A program made the position numbers and the translations under genes. From NCBI RefSeq assembly GCF_000621445.1, contig NZ_JHYI01000006.1, positions 248,001 through 312,000 on the forward strand: DNA of 64,000 nucleotides, given 5' to 3'. This DNA is from Alkalihalobacillus bogoriensis ATCC BAA-922 (GTDB lineage Bacteria > Bacillota > Bacilli > Bacillales > Bacillaceae_F). The notes under the pieces were generated by a model. The model saw only the letters and a list, made by a program, of their open reading frames with translations, was not told where the DNA came from and did no database searches. Every line of letters begins with the position of its first letter. Position 1 is the stretch's first letter. Below are positions 43,436 to 52,329 of the stretch, in pieces.

Positions 43436-44401
43436 GTGAATCAAAACCAACCTGTCCCACTCCGTTTCGGGGACAAGCGTTATCATACATGGAATTACCA
43501 TTTACGTAATGAATTTGGTGAAAAAGTTTTTAAAGTGCCACTAGATGGTGGCTTTGATTGTCCAAATCGAGATGGAGCGGTTGCTAGTGGTGGCTGTACG
43601 TTTTGCAGTGAACGAGGGTCTGGTGATTTTGCAGGGGACCGGAAAGACGATGTCATTACTCAATTTCATACAATTAAAGATAAAATGCATCAAAAATGGA
43701 AAACAGGAAAGTACATCGGTTACTTTCAAGCGTATAGCAACACTTATGCTCCTGTAGAAGAACTGAAAGAAATGTTTGAAGCCATTTTAGAACAAGAAGG
43801 TGTCGTCGGTTTATCGATTGCGACACGACCCGACTGTTTACCTGATGATGTCGTCGAATACTTAGCCGATTTAAATAAACGAACGTATTTATGGGTCGAA
43901 CTTGGACTTCAAACGGTCCATGAACGAACAGCCCTACTTATTAACCGTGCGCATGACTATCAATGTTATATCGATGGAGTAAATAAATTAAGAAAACACA
44001 ATATCCGAATTTGCTCCCATATCATTAATGGGCTTCCACTCGAATCAACGGATATGATGTTACAAACTGCAAAGGAAGTCGCAAAACTCGATGTGCAAGG
44101 CATTAAAATTCACCTCCTTCATTTAATGAAGCGTACTCCAATGGTCAAGCAATATGAAAAGGGCTTAGTGGAATTTATGGATTTTCAAGAATACGTTAAC
44201 CTTGTCGTAGACCAAATTGAAATTTTACCGCCTCAAATGATCATTCATCGCTTAACTGGAGATGGACCGGCTGATCTAATGATTGGTCCGATGTGGAGTT
44301 TAAAAAAATGGGAAGTATTAAATGCAATCGAGGCTGAATTAGAACGACGGGATTCTTGGCAAGGAAAGTTTTATAAAAAAGAGACGGTGGAGCTTCCATG
44401 A
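43436..44401 (+). CDS. ytqA: Radical SAM protein YtqA
   Basis: 321 residues from GTG 43436 (AAAGGTG upstream). The cluster motif CPNRDGAVASGGCTFC (about 42-57, Cx11Cx2C in place of the usual Cx3Cx2C) is the TIGR01212/YhcC type, with a later WVELGLQT and IHLLHLMKRTPM. The next gene, ytqB, overlaps by four bases. YtqB is a tRNA mnm5s2U methyltransferase (MnmM), and YtqA has been linked, as I recall, to the preceding step from cmnm5 to nm5. The conserved pairing supports this. Confidence 0.9.
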   Translation: MNQNQPVPLRFGDKRYHTWNYHLRNEFGEKVFKVPLDGGFDCPNRDGAVASGGCTFCSERGSGDFAGDRKDDVITQFHTIKDKMHQKWKTGKYIGYFQAYSNTYAPVEELKEMFEAILEQEGVVGLSIATRPDCLPDDVVEYLADLNKRTYLWVELGLQTVHERTALLINRAHDYQCYIDGVNKLRKHNIRICSHIINGLPLESTDMMLQTAKEVAKLDVQGIKIHLLHLMKRTPMVKQYEKGLVEFMDFQEYVNLVVDQIEILPPQMIIHRLTGDGPADLMIGPMWSLKKWEVLNAIEAELERRDSWQGKFYKKETVELP

Positions 44402-44976
44402 ATGTGTTAGGCATCTTGCCGTTTGCTCGATTTTTACTTCAATCTTGTTTATCAGAAGGAGACATTGCCGTCGATTGTACAGTTGGCAATGGACATGATA
44501 CTGTTTTCCTCTCAACTCTTGTAGGACAAACAGGAGAAATATATGGATTTGACATACAACAAGCAGCCATAAGGCAAACAAAAGAGCGGTTGAACAAAGA
44601 AAACATAAACACACCTGTTCATCTTTTTTGTCAAGGGCACGAAAAACTTAAAGACTTTATTCCTTCTTCGCTTCACGGGAAAGTAAAAGGGGCGATCTTT
44701 AATCTTGGTTATTTGCCAGGCGGCGACAAAACTATTGTCACTACCGGAGTGACGACGATTCAAGCGATTCAAGCATTGCTTGATATTATGGCACCTGGTG
44801 GCATTATCGTAACCGTCATTTATCACGGTCATCAACAAGGACAAGAAGAAAAAAATGATGTCGTCTCGTTTGTAAAACGGCTTCCACAAGAACAAGCACA
44901 TGTTCTCCACTATGAATTTATTAACCAAAAAAACAATCCACCATTTATCGTGGCCATTGAAAAAAGAAAGGGATAG
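44398..44976 (+). CDS. mnmM: tRNA wobble-uridine methyltransferase YtqB/MnmM
   Basis: 192 residues. A Rossmann-type SAM methyltransferase with motif I DCTVGNGHDTVFLSTLVG (about 25-42), a family segment FNLGYLPGGDK (about 101-111) and TVIYHGHQQGQEEK. MnmM completes mnm5s2U34 in tRNAs for Lys, Glu and Gln in Gram-positive bacteria. It overlaps ytqA by ATGA, and its stop lies inside a terminator stem shared with ytpB. Confidence 0.9.
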   Translation: MNVLGILPFARFLLQSCLSEGDIAVDCTVGNGHDTVFLSTLVGQTGEIYGFDIQQAAIRQTKERLNKENINTPVHLFCQGHEKLKDFIPSSLHGKVKGAIFNLGYLPGGDKTIVTTGVTTIQAIQALLDIMAPGGIIVTVIYHGHQQGQEEKNDVVSFVKRLPQEQAHVLHYEFINQKNNPPFIVAIEKRKG

Positions 44977-45002
44977 AAACAAGAAGTTTCTATCCCTTTC
45001 TT
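44966..45002. terminator. Bidirectional terminator overlapping ytqB and ytpB ends
   Basis: A 15-bp perfect stem (44966-44980 with 44986-45000) and AAGAA loop. Both convergent stop codons (44974-44976 and 44990-44992) lie inside it. Confidence 0.85.
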
Positions 45003-46045
45003 CGATAAATCCAGCCATTTACGTAAAAGAAAAAGGTCGACATTCCGCCTAAACGGATAAATTGTTTCGCCGTTTTTTTCACTGACTTTTGTGTTTGAAC
45101 TTTTTCATCGGCTAAATAAATAGCAAGTAGTCCTTTATTTATTAAGTGATGAAACTTTGAATCCGGAAGTCTTTTAATGCTTTCATTTGCCTGGTCAACA
45201 AAGATACGAAAGCGATCAATTAATTTTTTTTCGGACTCATAATAAAAACAAAAATTCAAGTCCCCTCCTTGTTTATCTTCTTCTTGGTCGACAAAATAAT
45301 CCAGTAAGATATGTAACCCTTGTACCCAAGGAAAATAGCCTTCTTTAATTTTCTTTATGTCATCGTTCGTCAGGAATTCATTTTGCGCATATGCAACTAA
45401 GCAAAAAATTCCTAATGTCGAGCCAGTACATGCAGAAAACTCATACCAACTCATCTGTGGGAATGCTTGACTGTGTTTGGCAAACCAATTTTCTAACAAT
45501 CGAACTCGCTCTTCCTGTTTTACATGCTTGTAAACTTGTAAGTCACAATAGTAATCACATAACTCGGAAATAACGGGAAAAATTTTAGGAAAAGATGGTA
45601 ATGTGCTTGCTACTTCTTGACACGTTTCAACCAGCGCTTGCAAATAGCCTCCATCATCTTGATCCTGACGATACCGATAATAATTAACTGTTGGTGTACC
45701 AGGACGTAGGGCATGTTGCATTGATTCATGTAACGCACGGAAATCATTGGGGTCAAAGGACGTGCTTCGGTCACAAAGATTATCTAAATAATCACTTATC
45801 GTTTGATAAGCAACAATAAATCGTATAACGTCTTCCTTTCGTTCTTGTCCGAGCAACCCATAAATTCCGCCACCTTCACAATGAAACGTTTTTGTTTGAA
45901 TACTCATTAATGCTTGTGTCCTAAGTTCTTCATTTGGAATGTCGGTTGCTTTCTGCTTCCAACCTTGTAAATAATGATGTACACTTGGTATGACATCTTT
46001 ATATATACTATACATTAATGTCCATGGTTGTGTTGGCACCGTCAC
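44990..46045 (-). CDS. ytpB: Tetraprenyl-beta-curcumene synthase family protein YtpB
   Basis: 351 residues, mostly helical, DUF2600. In B. subtilis YtpB cyclises C35 heptaprenyl diphosphate to tetraprenyl-beta-curcumene, a sesquarterpene precursor. Unlike classic terpene synthases it has no standard DDxxD; a family-type segment YQTISDYLDNLCDRSTSFDP (about 75-94) is seen here. It follows ytpA on the same strand, 21 bp apart, the B. subtilis arrangement. Confidence 0.9.
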   Translation of the reverse strand: MTVPTQPWTLMYSIYKDVIPSVHHYLQGWKQKATDIPNEELRTQALMSIQTKTFHCEGGGIYGLLGQERKEDVIRFIVAYQTISDYLDNLCDRSTSFDPNDFRALHESMQHALRPGTPTVNYYRYRQDQDDGGYLQALVETCQEVASTLPSFPKIFPVISELCDYYCDLQVYKHVKQEERVRLLENWFAKHSQAFPQMSWYEFSACTGSTLGIFCLVAYAQNEFLTNDDIKKIKEGYFPWVQGLHILLDYFVDQEEDKQGGDLNFCFYYESEKKLIDRFRIFVDQANESIKRLPDSKFHHLINKGLLAIYLADEKVQTQKSVKKTAKQFIRLGGMSTFFFYVNGWIYRRKG

Positions 46046-46066
46046 TAAAGCAACCTCCTTTACGAT

Positions 46067-46843
46067 TTATAGATGTAAATTAACAAATTGACTTGCATAA
46101 AGAAAGACATCCCCACGTTCTGGCTCGTTAAACACTTCGTGATATAATCCTTCCCACTCTTTGTACGTTTTTTCTTGAATAGATATAGAATCAAACCATT
46201 TCTGTACTGCATATTTACTTACAATATAGTCTTCCCCAGCTTGTAAAACTAATAACGGAATATTTGGAAATGACTCTGCTTCCTCCATACTTTTTCGAAT
46301 GGCTTTTTGTAGTTCCTGATACCATCGTAAAGATACTTTTGTAACGCGTAGTTCATCTTTCACATACGCTTCCCGTATTTCTTCATTTCTCGTTCCATAA
46401 CGACTATCACCACCGGACTTTGCTAGCATTTGTGGTGTGATTCGATGAAACGTTTTTGCTAATAACTGCTTTGATTTCGAAGGTGGATTGGCCAGTCCTA
46501 AGCAAGGCGAAGATAAAATAATACCTTGTACATGAATTCTCGTTGACAAGACAGTTCGAATCGTAACGAGTCCACCCATACTATGTCCCAATAAAAAAAT
46601 CGGAACATCATATTTCATACTTTCATTGTACCAAGAAACAACAGTGTCTACGTATTGCGAAAAAGATTGGATATGTCCACGCTTTCCTCTTGTTTTTCCT
46701 TGACCAGGAAGATCACCCATAATAACATTACAACCTAATTCATTCCACTTCTTTGCCAACCACTTATATCGACCATGATGCTCACCTGCTCCATGAACAA
46801 TCACAATGACAGCACGTGGTTGTTCAACTTCCCACTTCCACAT
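46067..46843 (-). CDS. ytpA: Alpha/beta hydrolase, lysophospholipase YtpA
   Basis: 258 residues from ATG 46843, with AGGGGGA six bases before; ATG 46864 is in frame but lacks an SD. The monoacylglycerol-lipase type fold has HGAGEHHGRY (oxyanion), the nucleophile elbow GHSMGG, Asp in VLQAGEDYIVS and His in GLYHEVFNE. In B. subtilis YtpA makes the phospholipid-derived antibiotic bacilysocin. It is the first gene of a ytpA-ytpB pair. Confidence 0.9.
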   Translation of the reverse strand: MWKWEVEQPRAVIVIVHGAGEHHGRYKWLAKKWNELGCNVIMGDLPGQGKTRGKRGHIQSFSQYVDTVVSWYNESMKYDVPIFLLGHSMGGLVTIRTVLSTRIHVQGIILSSPCLGLANPPSKSKQLLAKTFHRITPQMLAKSGGDSRYGTRNEEIREAYVKDELRVTKVSLRWYQELQKAIRKSMEEAESFPNIPLLVLQAGEDYIVSKYAVQKWFDSISIQEKTYKEWEGLYHEVFNEPERGDVFLYASQFVNLHL

Positions 46844-46933
46844 CGTACTTCCCCCTAACTCCATTCTCTCCTATTCTTTTTCCCTCTCTTTTGCTACACT
46901 TAACATAGAATTTGTCAGAAAGGGTGTTGGTCG

Positions 46934-47449
46934 TTGATCTATCCATATAAAAATCATGTTCCTCTCATTGCAGACTCTGCCTTTATCGCTGATTATGTGA
47001 CGATAACAGGCGATGTTACAATCGGTAAACATTCAAGTATTTGGTTTAATACAAGTATACGAGGTGATGTGTCTCCAACGAAAATCGGAGACCGTGTTAA
47101 TATTCAGGATAATTGTGTTCTTCACCAAAGTCCTGCTTATCCTCTTATTATAGAAGATGATGTTACCGTTGGACATCAAGTAATCTTACATAGCTGCACA
47201 TTAAAAAAGAACGCCCTTATTGGTATGGGTTCCATTATACTAGACGGAGCAGAAATTGGGGAAGGGGCTTTTATCGGTGCGGGGAGTCTTGTTCCACAAG
47301 GAAAAACGATTCCTCCACATTCACTTGCTTTTGGTCGCCCTGCTAAAGTTGTCCGTCAACTAAATGAAGAAGATAAAATAGATATGGCCCGGATTCGTCG
47401 AGAATATGTGGAAAAAGGTCAGTACTACAAAAGCTTGCAAACAAAATAA
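46934..47449 (+). CDS. ytoA: Gamma-carbonic anhydrase family protein YtoA
   Basis: 171 residues from TTG 46934 after AAAGGGTG. A left-handed beta-helix hexapeptide repeat protein (ITGDVTIGKHSSIWFNTSIR and on). Zinc ligands are recognisable in CVLHQSP, TVGHQVILHSC. The C-terminal tail is helical. The trimeric gamma-CA fold hydrates CO2 in some members; activity of YtoA is not established. Confidence 0.9.
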   Translation: MIYPYKNHVPLIADSAFIADYVTITGDVTIGKHSSIWFNTSIRGDVSPTKIGDRVNIQDNCVLHQSPAYPLIIEDDVTVGHQVILHSCTLKKNALIGMGSIILDGAEIGEGAFIGAGSLVPQGKTIPPHSLAFGRPAKVVRQLNEEDKIDMARIRREYVEKGQYYKSLQTK

Positions 47450-47457
47450 TGAATGTT

Positions 47458-47488
47458 AAGCTGTCGTGATTAGCTCGACAGCTTTTTT
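47458..47488 (+). terminator. ytoA terminator
   Basis: AAGCTGTCG (47458-47466) pairs with CGACAGCTT (47476-47484), then T4. Confidence 0.88.
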
Positions 47489-47696
47489 GCGCATCAAAAT
47501 GTTATACCCCGATCTCTCACCTCTAGTTTAGACCTAAAAATGTTGTCTAATCACGTAAATTTTTCGAGAATTCTTTTAAGACTTCTTTACTTTTCATTTT
47601 CACAATTTTCACAATGCCTTGATATTCTCAAAACATTTGCATGTTACGATTAACATAGAAAAAGGAGATAATTTCACAAAGAAACGGGGGATATTG

Positions 47697-48242
47697 GTGG
47701 AACGTTCAAAAGCATGGTTGTACAAAACAGATTGTCATTTGTTTTATCTATGTAATGAAAAAATTCGCTCTTATTTGCTCTTTAAAATGATGGGGACTAT
47801 TACTCACCTTGGGGGAGCAACAGCAACAATTCTCTCCGTCGTTATTTTAAGCCTAATTAATAATCCAATCATTCGTCCATTGGCAATTGCTTCTGCAGTA
47901 TCACTTGTCTTTAGTCATATTATTGTTTCTATTATAAAAAAAGGGATTCCCCGATTACGTCCATATATTGTTCTTCCTAATGCAAATGTTGTTGACAACC
48001 CATTTAAAGACCACTCTTTTCCATCTGGACACACAACAGCAATTTTTTCGGTCACAACGCCATTTATGCTCATTCTCCCATTCACAATCGTAATATTATT
48101 ACCTTTGGCTATCCTTGTTGGACTGTCCCGCATCGTTTTAGGTCTTCATTATCCGTCTGACGTTATAGCAGGAGCTTTGTTAGGAACAAGCAGTGCACTT
48201 GGAATCGTTTATTTATGTCAAACAGTATTTAACCTGTTTTAG
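47697..48242 (+). CDS. PAP2-family lipid phosphatase
   Basis: 181 residues from GTG 47697 (GGGGG six bases before); TTG 47694 is possible. All three PAP2 motifs are present: KKGIPRLRPY, then SFPSGHTTAIF, then SRIVLGLHYPSDVIAGALLG. About five membrane segments. Such enzymes dephosphorylate undecaprenyl diphosphate or phosphatidic/phosphatidylglycerol phosphate. A glycosyltransferase gene follows 13 bp later, so the pair may serve a glycolipid or lipid-carrier pathway. Confidence 0.88.
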   Translation: MERSKAWLYKTDCHLFYLCNEKIRSYLLFKMMGTITHLGGATATILSVVILSLINNPIIRPLAIASAVSLVFSHIIVSIIKKGIPRLRPYIVLPNANVVDNPFKDHSFPSGHTTAIFSVTTPFMLILPFTIVILLPLAILVGLSRIVLGLHYPSDVIAGALLGTSSALGIVYLCQTVFNLF

Positions 48243-48255
48243 GAGGGTTGAGCAA

Positions 48256-49404
48256 ATGAAAATAGCGCTTTTTACTGATACGTACGCTCCCCAAGTAAAT
48301 GGAGTTTCAAAAACATTACAGCGACTCGTGAACCATTTTGAACATAGAAATGTCGCTTACCAACTTTTCGTACCCGAATGTATCGAAAAAACAGATTTGT
48401 TTAGCACAAACATCCAAACATTTTTCAGCTTACCATTTTTCTTATATCCAGAGTGCCGTATGGCGGTCCCTAATCCATTTATTATTCGCCAGCAAATGAA
48501 CGAATTTAAACCCGATTTAATTCACATTACAACTCCATTTAACATTGGGTTAAGCGGATTACACTACGGCAAAAAATTAAACATCCCTATGGTTGGCTCT
48601 TACCACACTCACTTTGACCACTACTTAAAATATTACAAACTTTCATTAATGTCCGAATGGCTTTGGAAATATTTACGCTGGTTTTACTCTCACTTTTCCA
48701 AAACCTTTGTACCCTCTCACGAAACAAAAACTCACTTATTACAAAAAGGATTTTCTAATCTTGATTTATGGACACGAGGTGTAGACTGTAATCAATTTCA
48801 ACCTCAGCAAAAAGACAACTCCATTTATGAGCGTTTCAAAATCAAGGACAAATTTATTTTATTATATGTTGGGCGTATGGCACCTGAAAAAGATTTAGAT
48901 ACAATGCGAGAGATCATGGTAAAAATTCCTACACCACTCAAAGATAAAATTCATTGGATTTATGTTGGTGACGGTCCAATGTTACCTGAGATGAAACAAG
49001 AATTCAGTGAAAACGTCACATATACTGGCTATCTTAAAGGAAAGGATCTCGCCTCGATTTATGCAGTTGCAGATTTGTTTGTGTTCCCGTCTACTACTGA
49101 AACATTTGGCAATGTTGTGTTAGAATCTTTAGCTTCAGGTACTCCAGCCATCGTAGCAAATGCTGGCGGGGTAAGAGAAATTGTTCAACATCATAAAACT
49201 GGAATGGTTTGTGAGGCAAAAAATGCATCCTCGTTTATTTCTGCAATCGAGCAACTCCTTGCTAATCAAGGCAAGCGCCTTCAAATGAGTTACGAAGCGA
49301 GAGCCTATGCCAAAACACAATCTTGGGAAAGTATCTTTGATAATCTTCTTCAACAATATGAGCTTGTCTATTACAACTCAAAATCACAAGTTCAATTCGC
49401 ATAA
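48256..49404 (+). CDS. Glycosyltransferase family 4
   Basis: 382 residues from ATG 48256, after AGGAGG. GT-B fold: N-terminal FTDTYAPQVNGVSKTLQRL (acceptor side) and HTHFDHYLKYY, with donor-side YVGRMAPEKDLD and the EX7E motif in ETFGNVVLESLASGTPAIVA. It resembles glycosyltransferases that mannosylate or glucosylate diacylglycerol or phosphatidylinositol-type lipids (MgtA/PimB-like). It is cotranscribed with the PAP2 gene. Sugar and acceptor are not predictable. Confidence 0.88.
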   Translation: MKIALFTDTYAPQVNGVSKTLQRLVNHFEHRNVAYQLFVPECIEKTDLFSTNIQTFFSLPFFLYPECRMAVPNPFIIRQQMNEFKPDLIHITTPFNIGLSGLHYGKKLNIPMVGSYHTHFDHYLKYYKLSLMSEWLWKYLRWFYSHFSKTFVPSHETKTHLLQKGFSNLDLWTRGVDCNQFQPQQKDNSIYERFKIKDKFILLYVGRMAPEKDLDTMREIMVKIPTPLKDKIHWIYVGDGPMLPEMKQEFSENVTYTGYLKGKDLASIYAVADLFVFPSTTETFGNVVLESLASGTPAIVANAGGVREIVQHHKTGMVCEAKNASSFISAIEQLLANQGKRLQMSYEARAYAKTQSWESIFDNLLQQYELVYYNSKSQVQFA

Positions 49405-49406
49405 CA

Positions 49407-49586
49407 TTAAGAAAAACGCGGGAGCGTCTTTTCTTTTCAAGCGAAGTGCGGAGCCCTGCCCGCTTTTGACAGTGAACCCCAAGTGCTCTTCTTGGGGTGA
49501 AACGCGCAGGTGCGCAGCCTTCGCTCTTCTAGAGTAAACTTTCAAAGCTTCATTGCTATACTAAATTTTTGTACTTTCTTATCTTT
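49407..49586 (+). repeat. Structured repeat, full-length copy
   Basis: A near-consensus copy beginning TAAGAAAAACGCGGGAGCGTC three bases after the glycosyltransferase stop. It is directly followed by a short copy. Confidence 0.92.
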
Positions 49587-49646
49587 TAAGAAAAACGCGG
49601 GAGCGTCTTTTCTAGAATAGCTTTCAAAGCTCCACTGCTTTCTTAT
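49587..49646 (+). repeat. Structured repeat, shortest copy
   Basis: Only the 5' end (TAAGAAAAACGCGGGAGCGTC) joined to TCTAGAATAGCTTTCAAAGC and a TTTCTTAT end. It is in tandem with the full copy before it. Confidence 0.85.
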
Positions 49647-49657
49647 ATGTTTTAAAA

Positions 49658-49699
49658 AAAGGATGTTCCAAAAGGATAACAACCTTCTGGAACATCCTA
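49658..49699 (-). terminator. fabH terminator
   Basis: AGGATGTTCCA (49660-49670) pairs with TGGAACATCCT (49688-49698), with an inner AAGG/CCTT. On the minus strand T7 follows. Confidence 0.9.
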
Positions 49700-50686
49700 T
49701 TAATATTGCATCAATAGTGAACCCCAAACAAGGCCACCTCCAAATGCCGTATGCATGACAAGATCTCCTCGTTTTATCCTTCCTTCTTTTACTGCAAGGT
49801 CAAAAGCTAAAGGAATAGTTGCAGATGAATTATTTCCATAATATTTAATATTCGAAATGACTTTTTCTAGTGGAAACTCAAGTTGATTTGCAACCGCCTC
49901 TATAATACGCTGGTTAGCTTGATGAGGAATAATCCAGTCTATTTCATCTTGTTCATATCCTGTTACTGTTAATGTATCTTTCACTGTTTTTGACATCGCT
50001 TGAACCGCAAGCTTAAAGATTTTTCTCCCATCCATTGCAATGCCTTTTTCATAGCTTTCAGAGTAGGGGTGTTTGCTTCCACCGTGTGGAACATATAATG
50101 CTTCTACATGTTCACCATTTGAATGGATGGCAGAATAAATAACTCCTTTATGTTCAGCTTTTTCTTCCGACCTACTAAGGACAAATGCACCTGCTCCATC
50201 ACTAAACAAAATACAAGTAGAACGGTCTGTATAATTCGTTAGCTTCGATAAAGTATCTGCCCCTACTACGAGAACATGTCGATGTTTTCCCGCTTTGATG
50301 TACATCTCAGCAATTTGTAATGCTGTAATAAAACCAACACAAGTCGCATTTACATCAAATGAACCGACTTCACGACACCCTAGTCGCTCTTGCAATTGAC
50401 AAGCAACCGCAGGAAATGGATAGTCTGGGGTAACCGTTCCAACAATAATTAAATCAATGTCTTCAGCTTGAAGATTAGCATCAGCAATCGCTCGCTTTGC
50501 CGCTTCAAACGCTAAATCCGACGTCGTTTCATCTGCTTCTGTTATCCTCCGTTCTGAAATGCCTGTTCTTGTTACAATCCACTCATCATTAGTTTCCACC
50601 ATTTGTTCTAAATCAAAATTAGTTAACCTCTTGTGTGGAGCAAAGGAACCTGTACCGGACACAACTGCTTTATACAATGTCGTCAC
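49700..50686 (-). CDS. fabH: 3-oxoacyl-ACP synthase III
   Basis: 328 residues. FabH starts fatty acid synthesis by condensing an acyl-CoA primer with malonyl-ACP; in Bacillus it prefers branched primers. The catalytic triad is visible: Cys116 (DVNATCVGFI), His255 (IIPHQANQRI) and Asn285 (YYGNNSSAT). Length is standard. It stands alone rather than beside fabF, so it may be the second FabH (YhfB-like). A FapR-like operator covers its start site. Confidence 0.94.
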   Translation of the reverse strand: MTTLYKAVVSGTGSFAPHKRLTNFDLEQMVETNDEWIVTRTGISERRITEADETTSDLAFEAAKRAIADANLQAEDIDLIIVGTVTPDYPFPAVACQLQERLGCREVGSFDVNATCVGFITALQIAEMYIKAGKHRHVLVVGADTLSKLTNYTDRSTCILFSDGAGAFVLSRSEEKAEHKGVIYSAIHSNGEHVEALYVPHGGSKHPYSESYEKGIAMDGRKIFKLAVQAMSKTVKDTLTVTGYEQDEIDWIIPHQANQRIIEAVANQLEFPLEKVISNIKYYGNNSSATIPLAFDLAVKEGRIKRGDLVMHTAFGGGLVWGSLLMQY

Positions 50687-50694
50687 CCCTATTT

Positions 50695-50723
50695 TTATTA
50701 CCTGGTCTTAGTAACAGATTATA
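50695..50723 (-). promoter_or_regulatory. FapR-like operator and promoter of fabH
   Basis: Extended -10 TGTTATAAT (50726-50718 region) is followed by TTACTAAGACCAGGTAATAA (50714-50695). This matches the FapR consensus TTAGTACCTAGTCTTAAT (read on the other strand) at most positions, in the usual place over the start site. FapR represses lipid genes and is released by malonyl-CoA. Confidence 0.68.
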
Positions 50724-50864
50724 ACATAAAATCTTTAAACTCACTATAGTTATAATGACCGAAAATTCCAAAGAAATTGGTTTGTTTTTTATAAATTATT
50801 TGTTTAAGGGTTCATCATTTTTTTACCAAACCTTTAGTAACTCTTTTTGCTTTGTTTTAGAAGT

Positions 50865-50960
50865 CTTCTATTAGACAGTTTTCTTCGGTTTTGCTCTTAT
50901 TTTGTCCAATCCCTTCTATTGGACACTTCTCTTCGGTTTTGTACGCTTTTTGTCTTTTAG
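50865..50960. repeat. Two diverged units related to the 52-bp hairpin repeat
   Basis: Units starting CTTCTATT at about 50865 and 50913 are 48 bp apart. Each carries a GACA(G/C)TT..CTTCGGTTTT core and ends in a TTTTGTC-type complement to GACA. They share the GGACACTT..CTTCG..TTTGTCC pattern with the 55082 array. Confidence 0.55.
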
Positions 50961-50964
50961 AAAC

Positions 50965-51004
50965 AAAAAGCCCCATTCTTATATATAAGAATGAGACTTT
51001 TTTA
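50965..51004 (-). terminator. metK terminator
   Basis: CATTCTTATA (50974-50983) pairs with TATAAGAATG (50984-50993), extended by AAAAG/CTTTTT. It lies 8 bp after the metK stop. Confidence 0.82.
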
Positions 51005-51011
51005 TAACAGT

Positions 51012-52214
51012 TTATAGCGCTAATTGACTTAATAATTCCGCTTTATCCGTTCTTTCCCAAGGAAGATCAATGTCATTTCTTCCAAAATGTCCATACGCAG
51101 CCGTTTGTTTATAAATCGGTCTACGTAAATCTAGCATGTTAATAATACCAGCTGGACGAAGATCAAAATTATCTCTCACAAGAGAAACTAACGTATCTTC
51201 ACTTACTTTCCCTGTACCAAACGTGTCAATCGCAATCGATACCGGTTGCGCTACTCCAATAGCATATGCTAATTGAACTTCACATCTATCAGCTAAACCA
51301 GCGGCTACAATGTTCTTAGCAACATATCGTGCAGCATATGCTGCAGAACGGTCTACTTTAGTCGGATCTTTACCAGAGAATGCTCCCCCACCGTGACGAG
51401 CATAGCCACCATAAGTATCAACGATAATTTTTCTGCCTGTTAATCCTGCGTCACCTTGTGGTCCACCAATTACAAAACGCCCTGTTGGATTGATGAAATA
51501 TTTCGTTTCCTCATCAATTAAATGCTCAGGTACAACATAAGAAATCACGTGTTCTTTTAAATTTCTTTGAATTTGTTCAAGCGTTACTTCAGGGTGATGT
51601 TGAGTAGAAATAACGATCGTATCAATCCGAACCGGAGTATTGTTTTCATCGTATTCTACAGTAACTTGCACTTTTCCATCCGGACGTAAATAAGGTAAAA
51701 TTTCTTCTTTTCGCACTTCAGTTAAACGACGGGCTAACTTATGTGCTAAAGAAATCGGTAACGGCATAAGTTCGTCCGTTTCATTGTCAGCATAACCAAA
51801 CATTAACCCTTGGTCTCCTGCTCCAATTGCTTCAATTTCTGCATCAGTCATGGACCCTTCTCTTGCTTCTAAAGCTTGGTTCACACCTTGAGCGATATCT
51901 GGTGATTGCTCATCAATCGATGTTAATACTGCACAAGTTTCATAATCAAAGCCGTACTTTGCTCTTGTGTACCCAATCGATTTAATTGTTTCTCGAACAA
52001 TTTTTGGAATGTCGACATATGTACTTGTTGTAATTTCTCCAGCAACAAGTACTAATCCAGTTGTAACAGATGTTTCACAAGCCACACGAGCATTTGGGTC
52101 ATTTGTTAAAATTGCATCTAAAATTGCATCGGAAATTTGGTCACAAATTTTATCTGGGTGTCCTTCCGTAACTGATTCAGATGTAAACAAACGACGTCTT
52201 TTCTTTTCTCCCAT
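51012..52214 (-). CDS. metK: S-adenosylmethionine synthetase
   Basis: 400 residues from ATG 52214, with AAAGGAGG nine bases before; the frame opens eight codons earlier inside the SD. It forms SAM from methionine and ATP. Motifs: [20 protein letters not shown] (about 12-31), the hexapeptide GAGDQG, and the phosphate loop [19 protein letters not shown]. It is monocistronic, controlled by a SAM-I riboswitch. Confidence 0.97.
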   Translation of the reverse strand: MGEKKRRRLFTSESVTEGHPDKICDQISDAILDAILTNDPNARVACETSVTTGLVLVAGEITTSTYVDIPKIVRETIKSIGYTRAKYGFDYETCAVLTSIDEQSPDIAQGVNQALEAREGSMTDAEIEAIGAGDQGLMFGYADNETDELMPLPISLAHKLARRLTEVRKEEILPYLRPDGKVQVTVEYDENNTPVRIDTIVISTQHHPEVTLEQIQRNLKEHVISYVVPEHLIDEETKYFINPTGRFVIGGPQGDAGLTGRKIIVDTYGGYARHGGGAFSGKDPTKVDRSAAYAARYVAKNIVAAGLADRCEVQLAYAIGVAQPVSIAIDTFGTGKVSEDTLVSLVRDNFDLRPAGIINMLDLRRPIYKQTAAYGHFGRNDIDLPWERTDKAELLSQLAL

Positions 52215-52329
52215 AAAACAGTATCCTCCTTTGCACATCGAAAGTCGAAACGTTCCTTCTTAGGATGCACTAAAATTTGATACGGCACTCATTCCCACTT
52301 TTGTGAGCTTAAAACGTGTCAGTGTATAA

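Noticed and set aside
43541-43729. Short frames on both strands within ytqA
   Set aside because: They are out of frame with an intact radical SAM gene and lack start signals.
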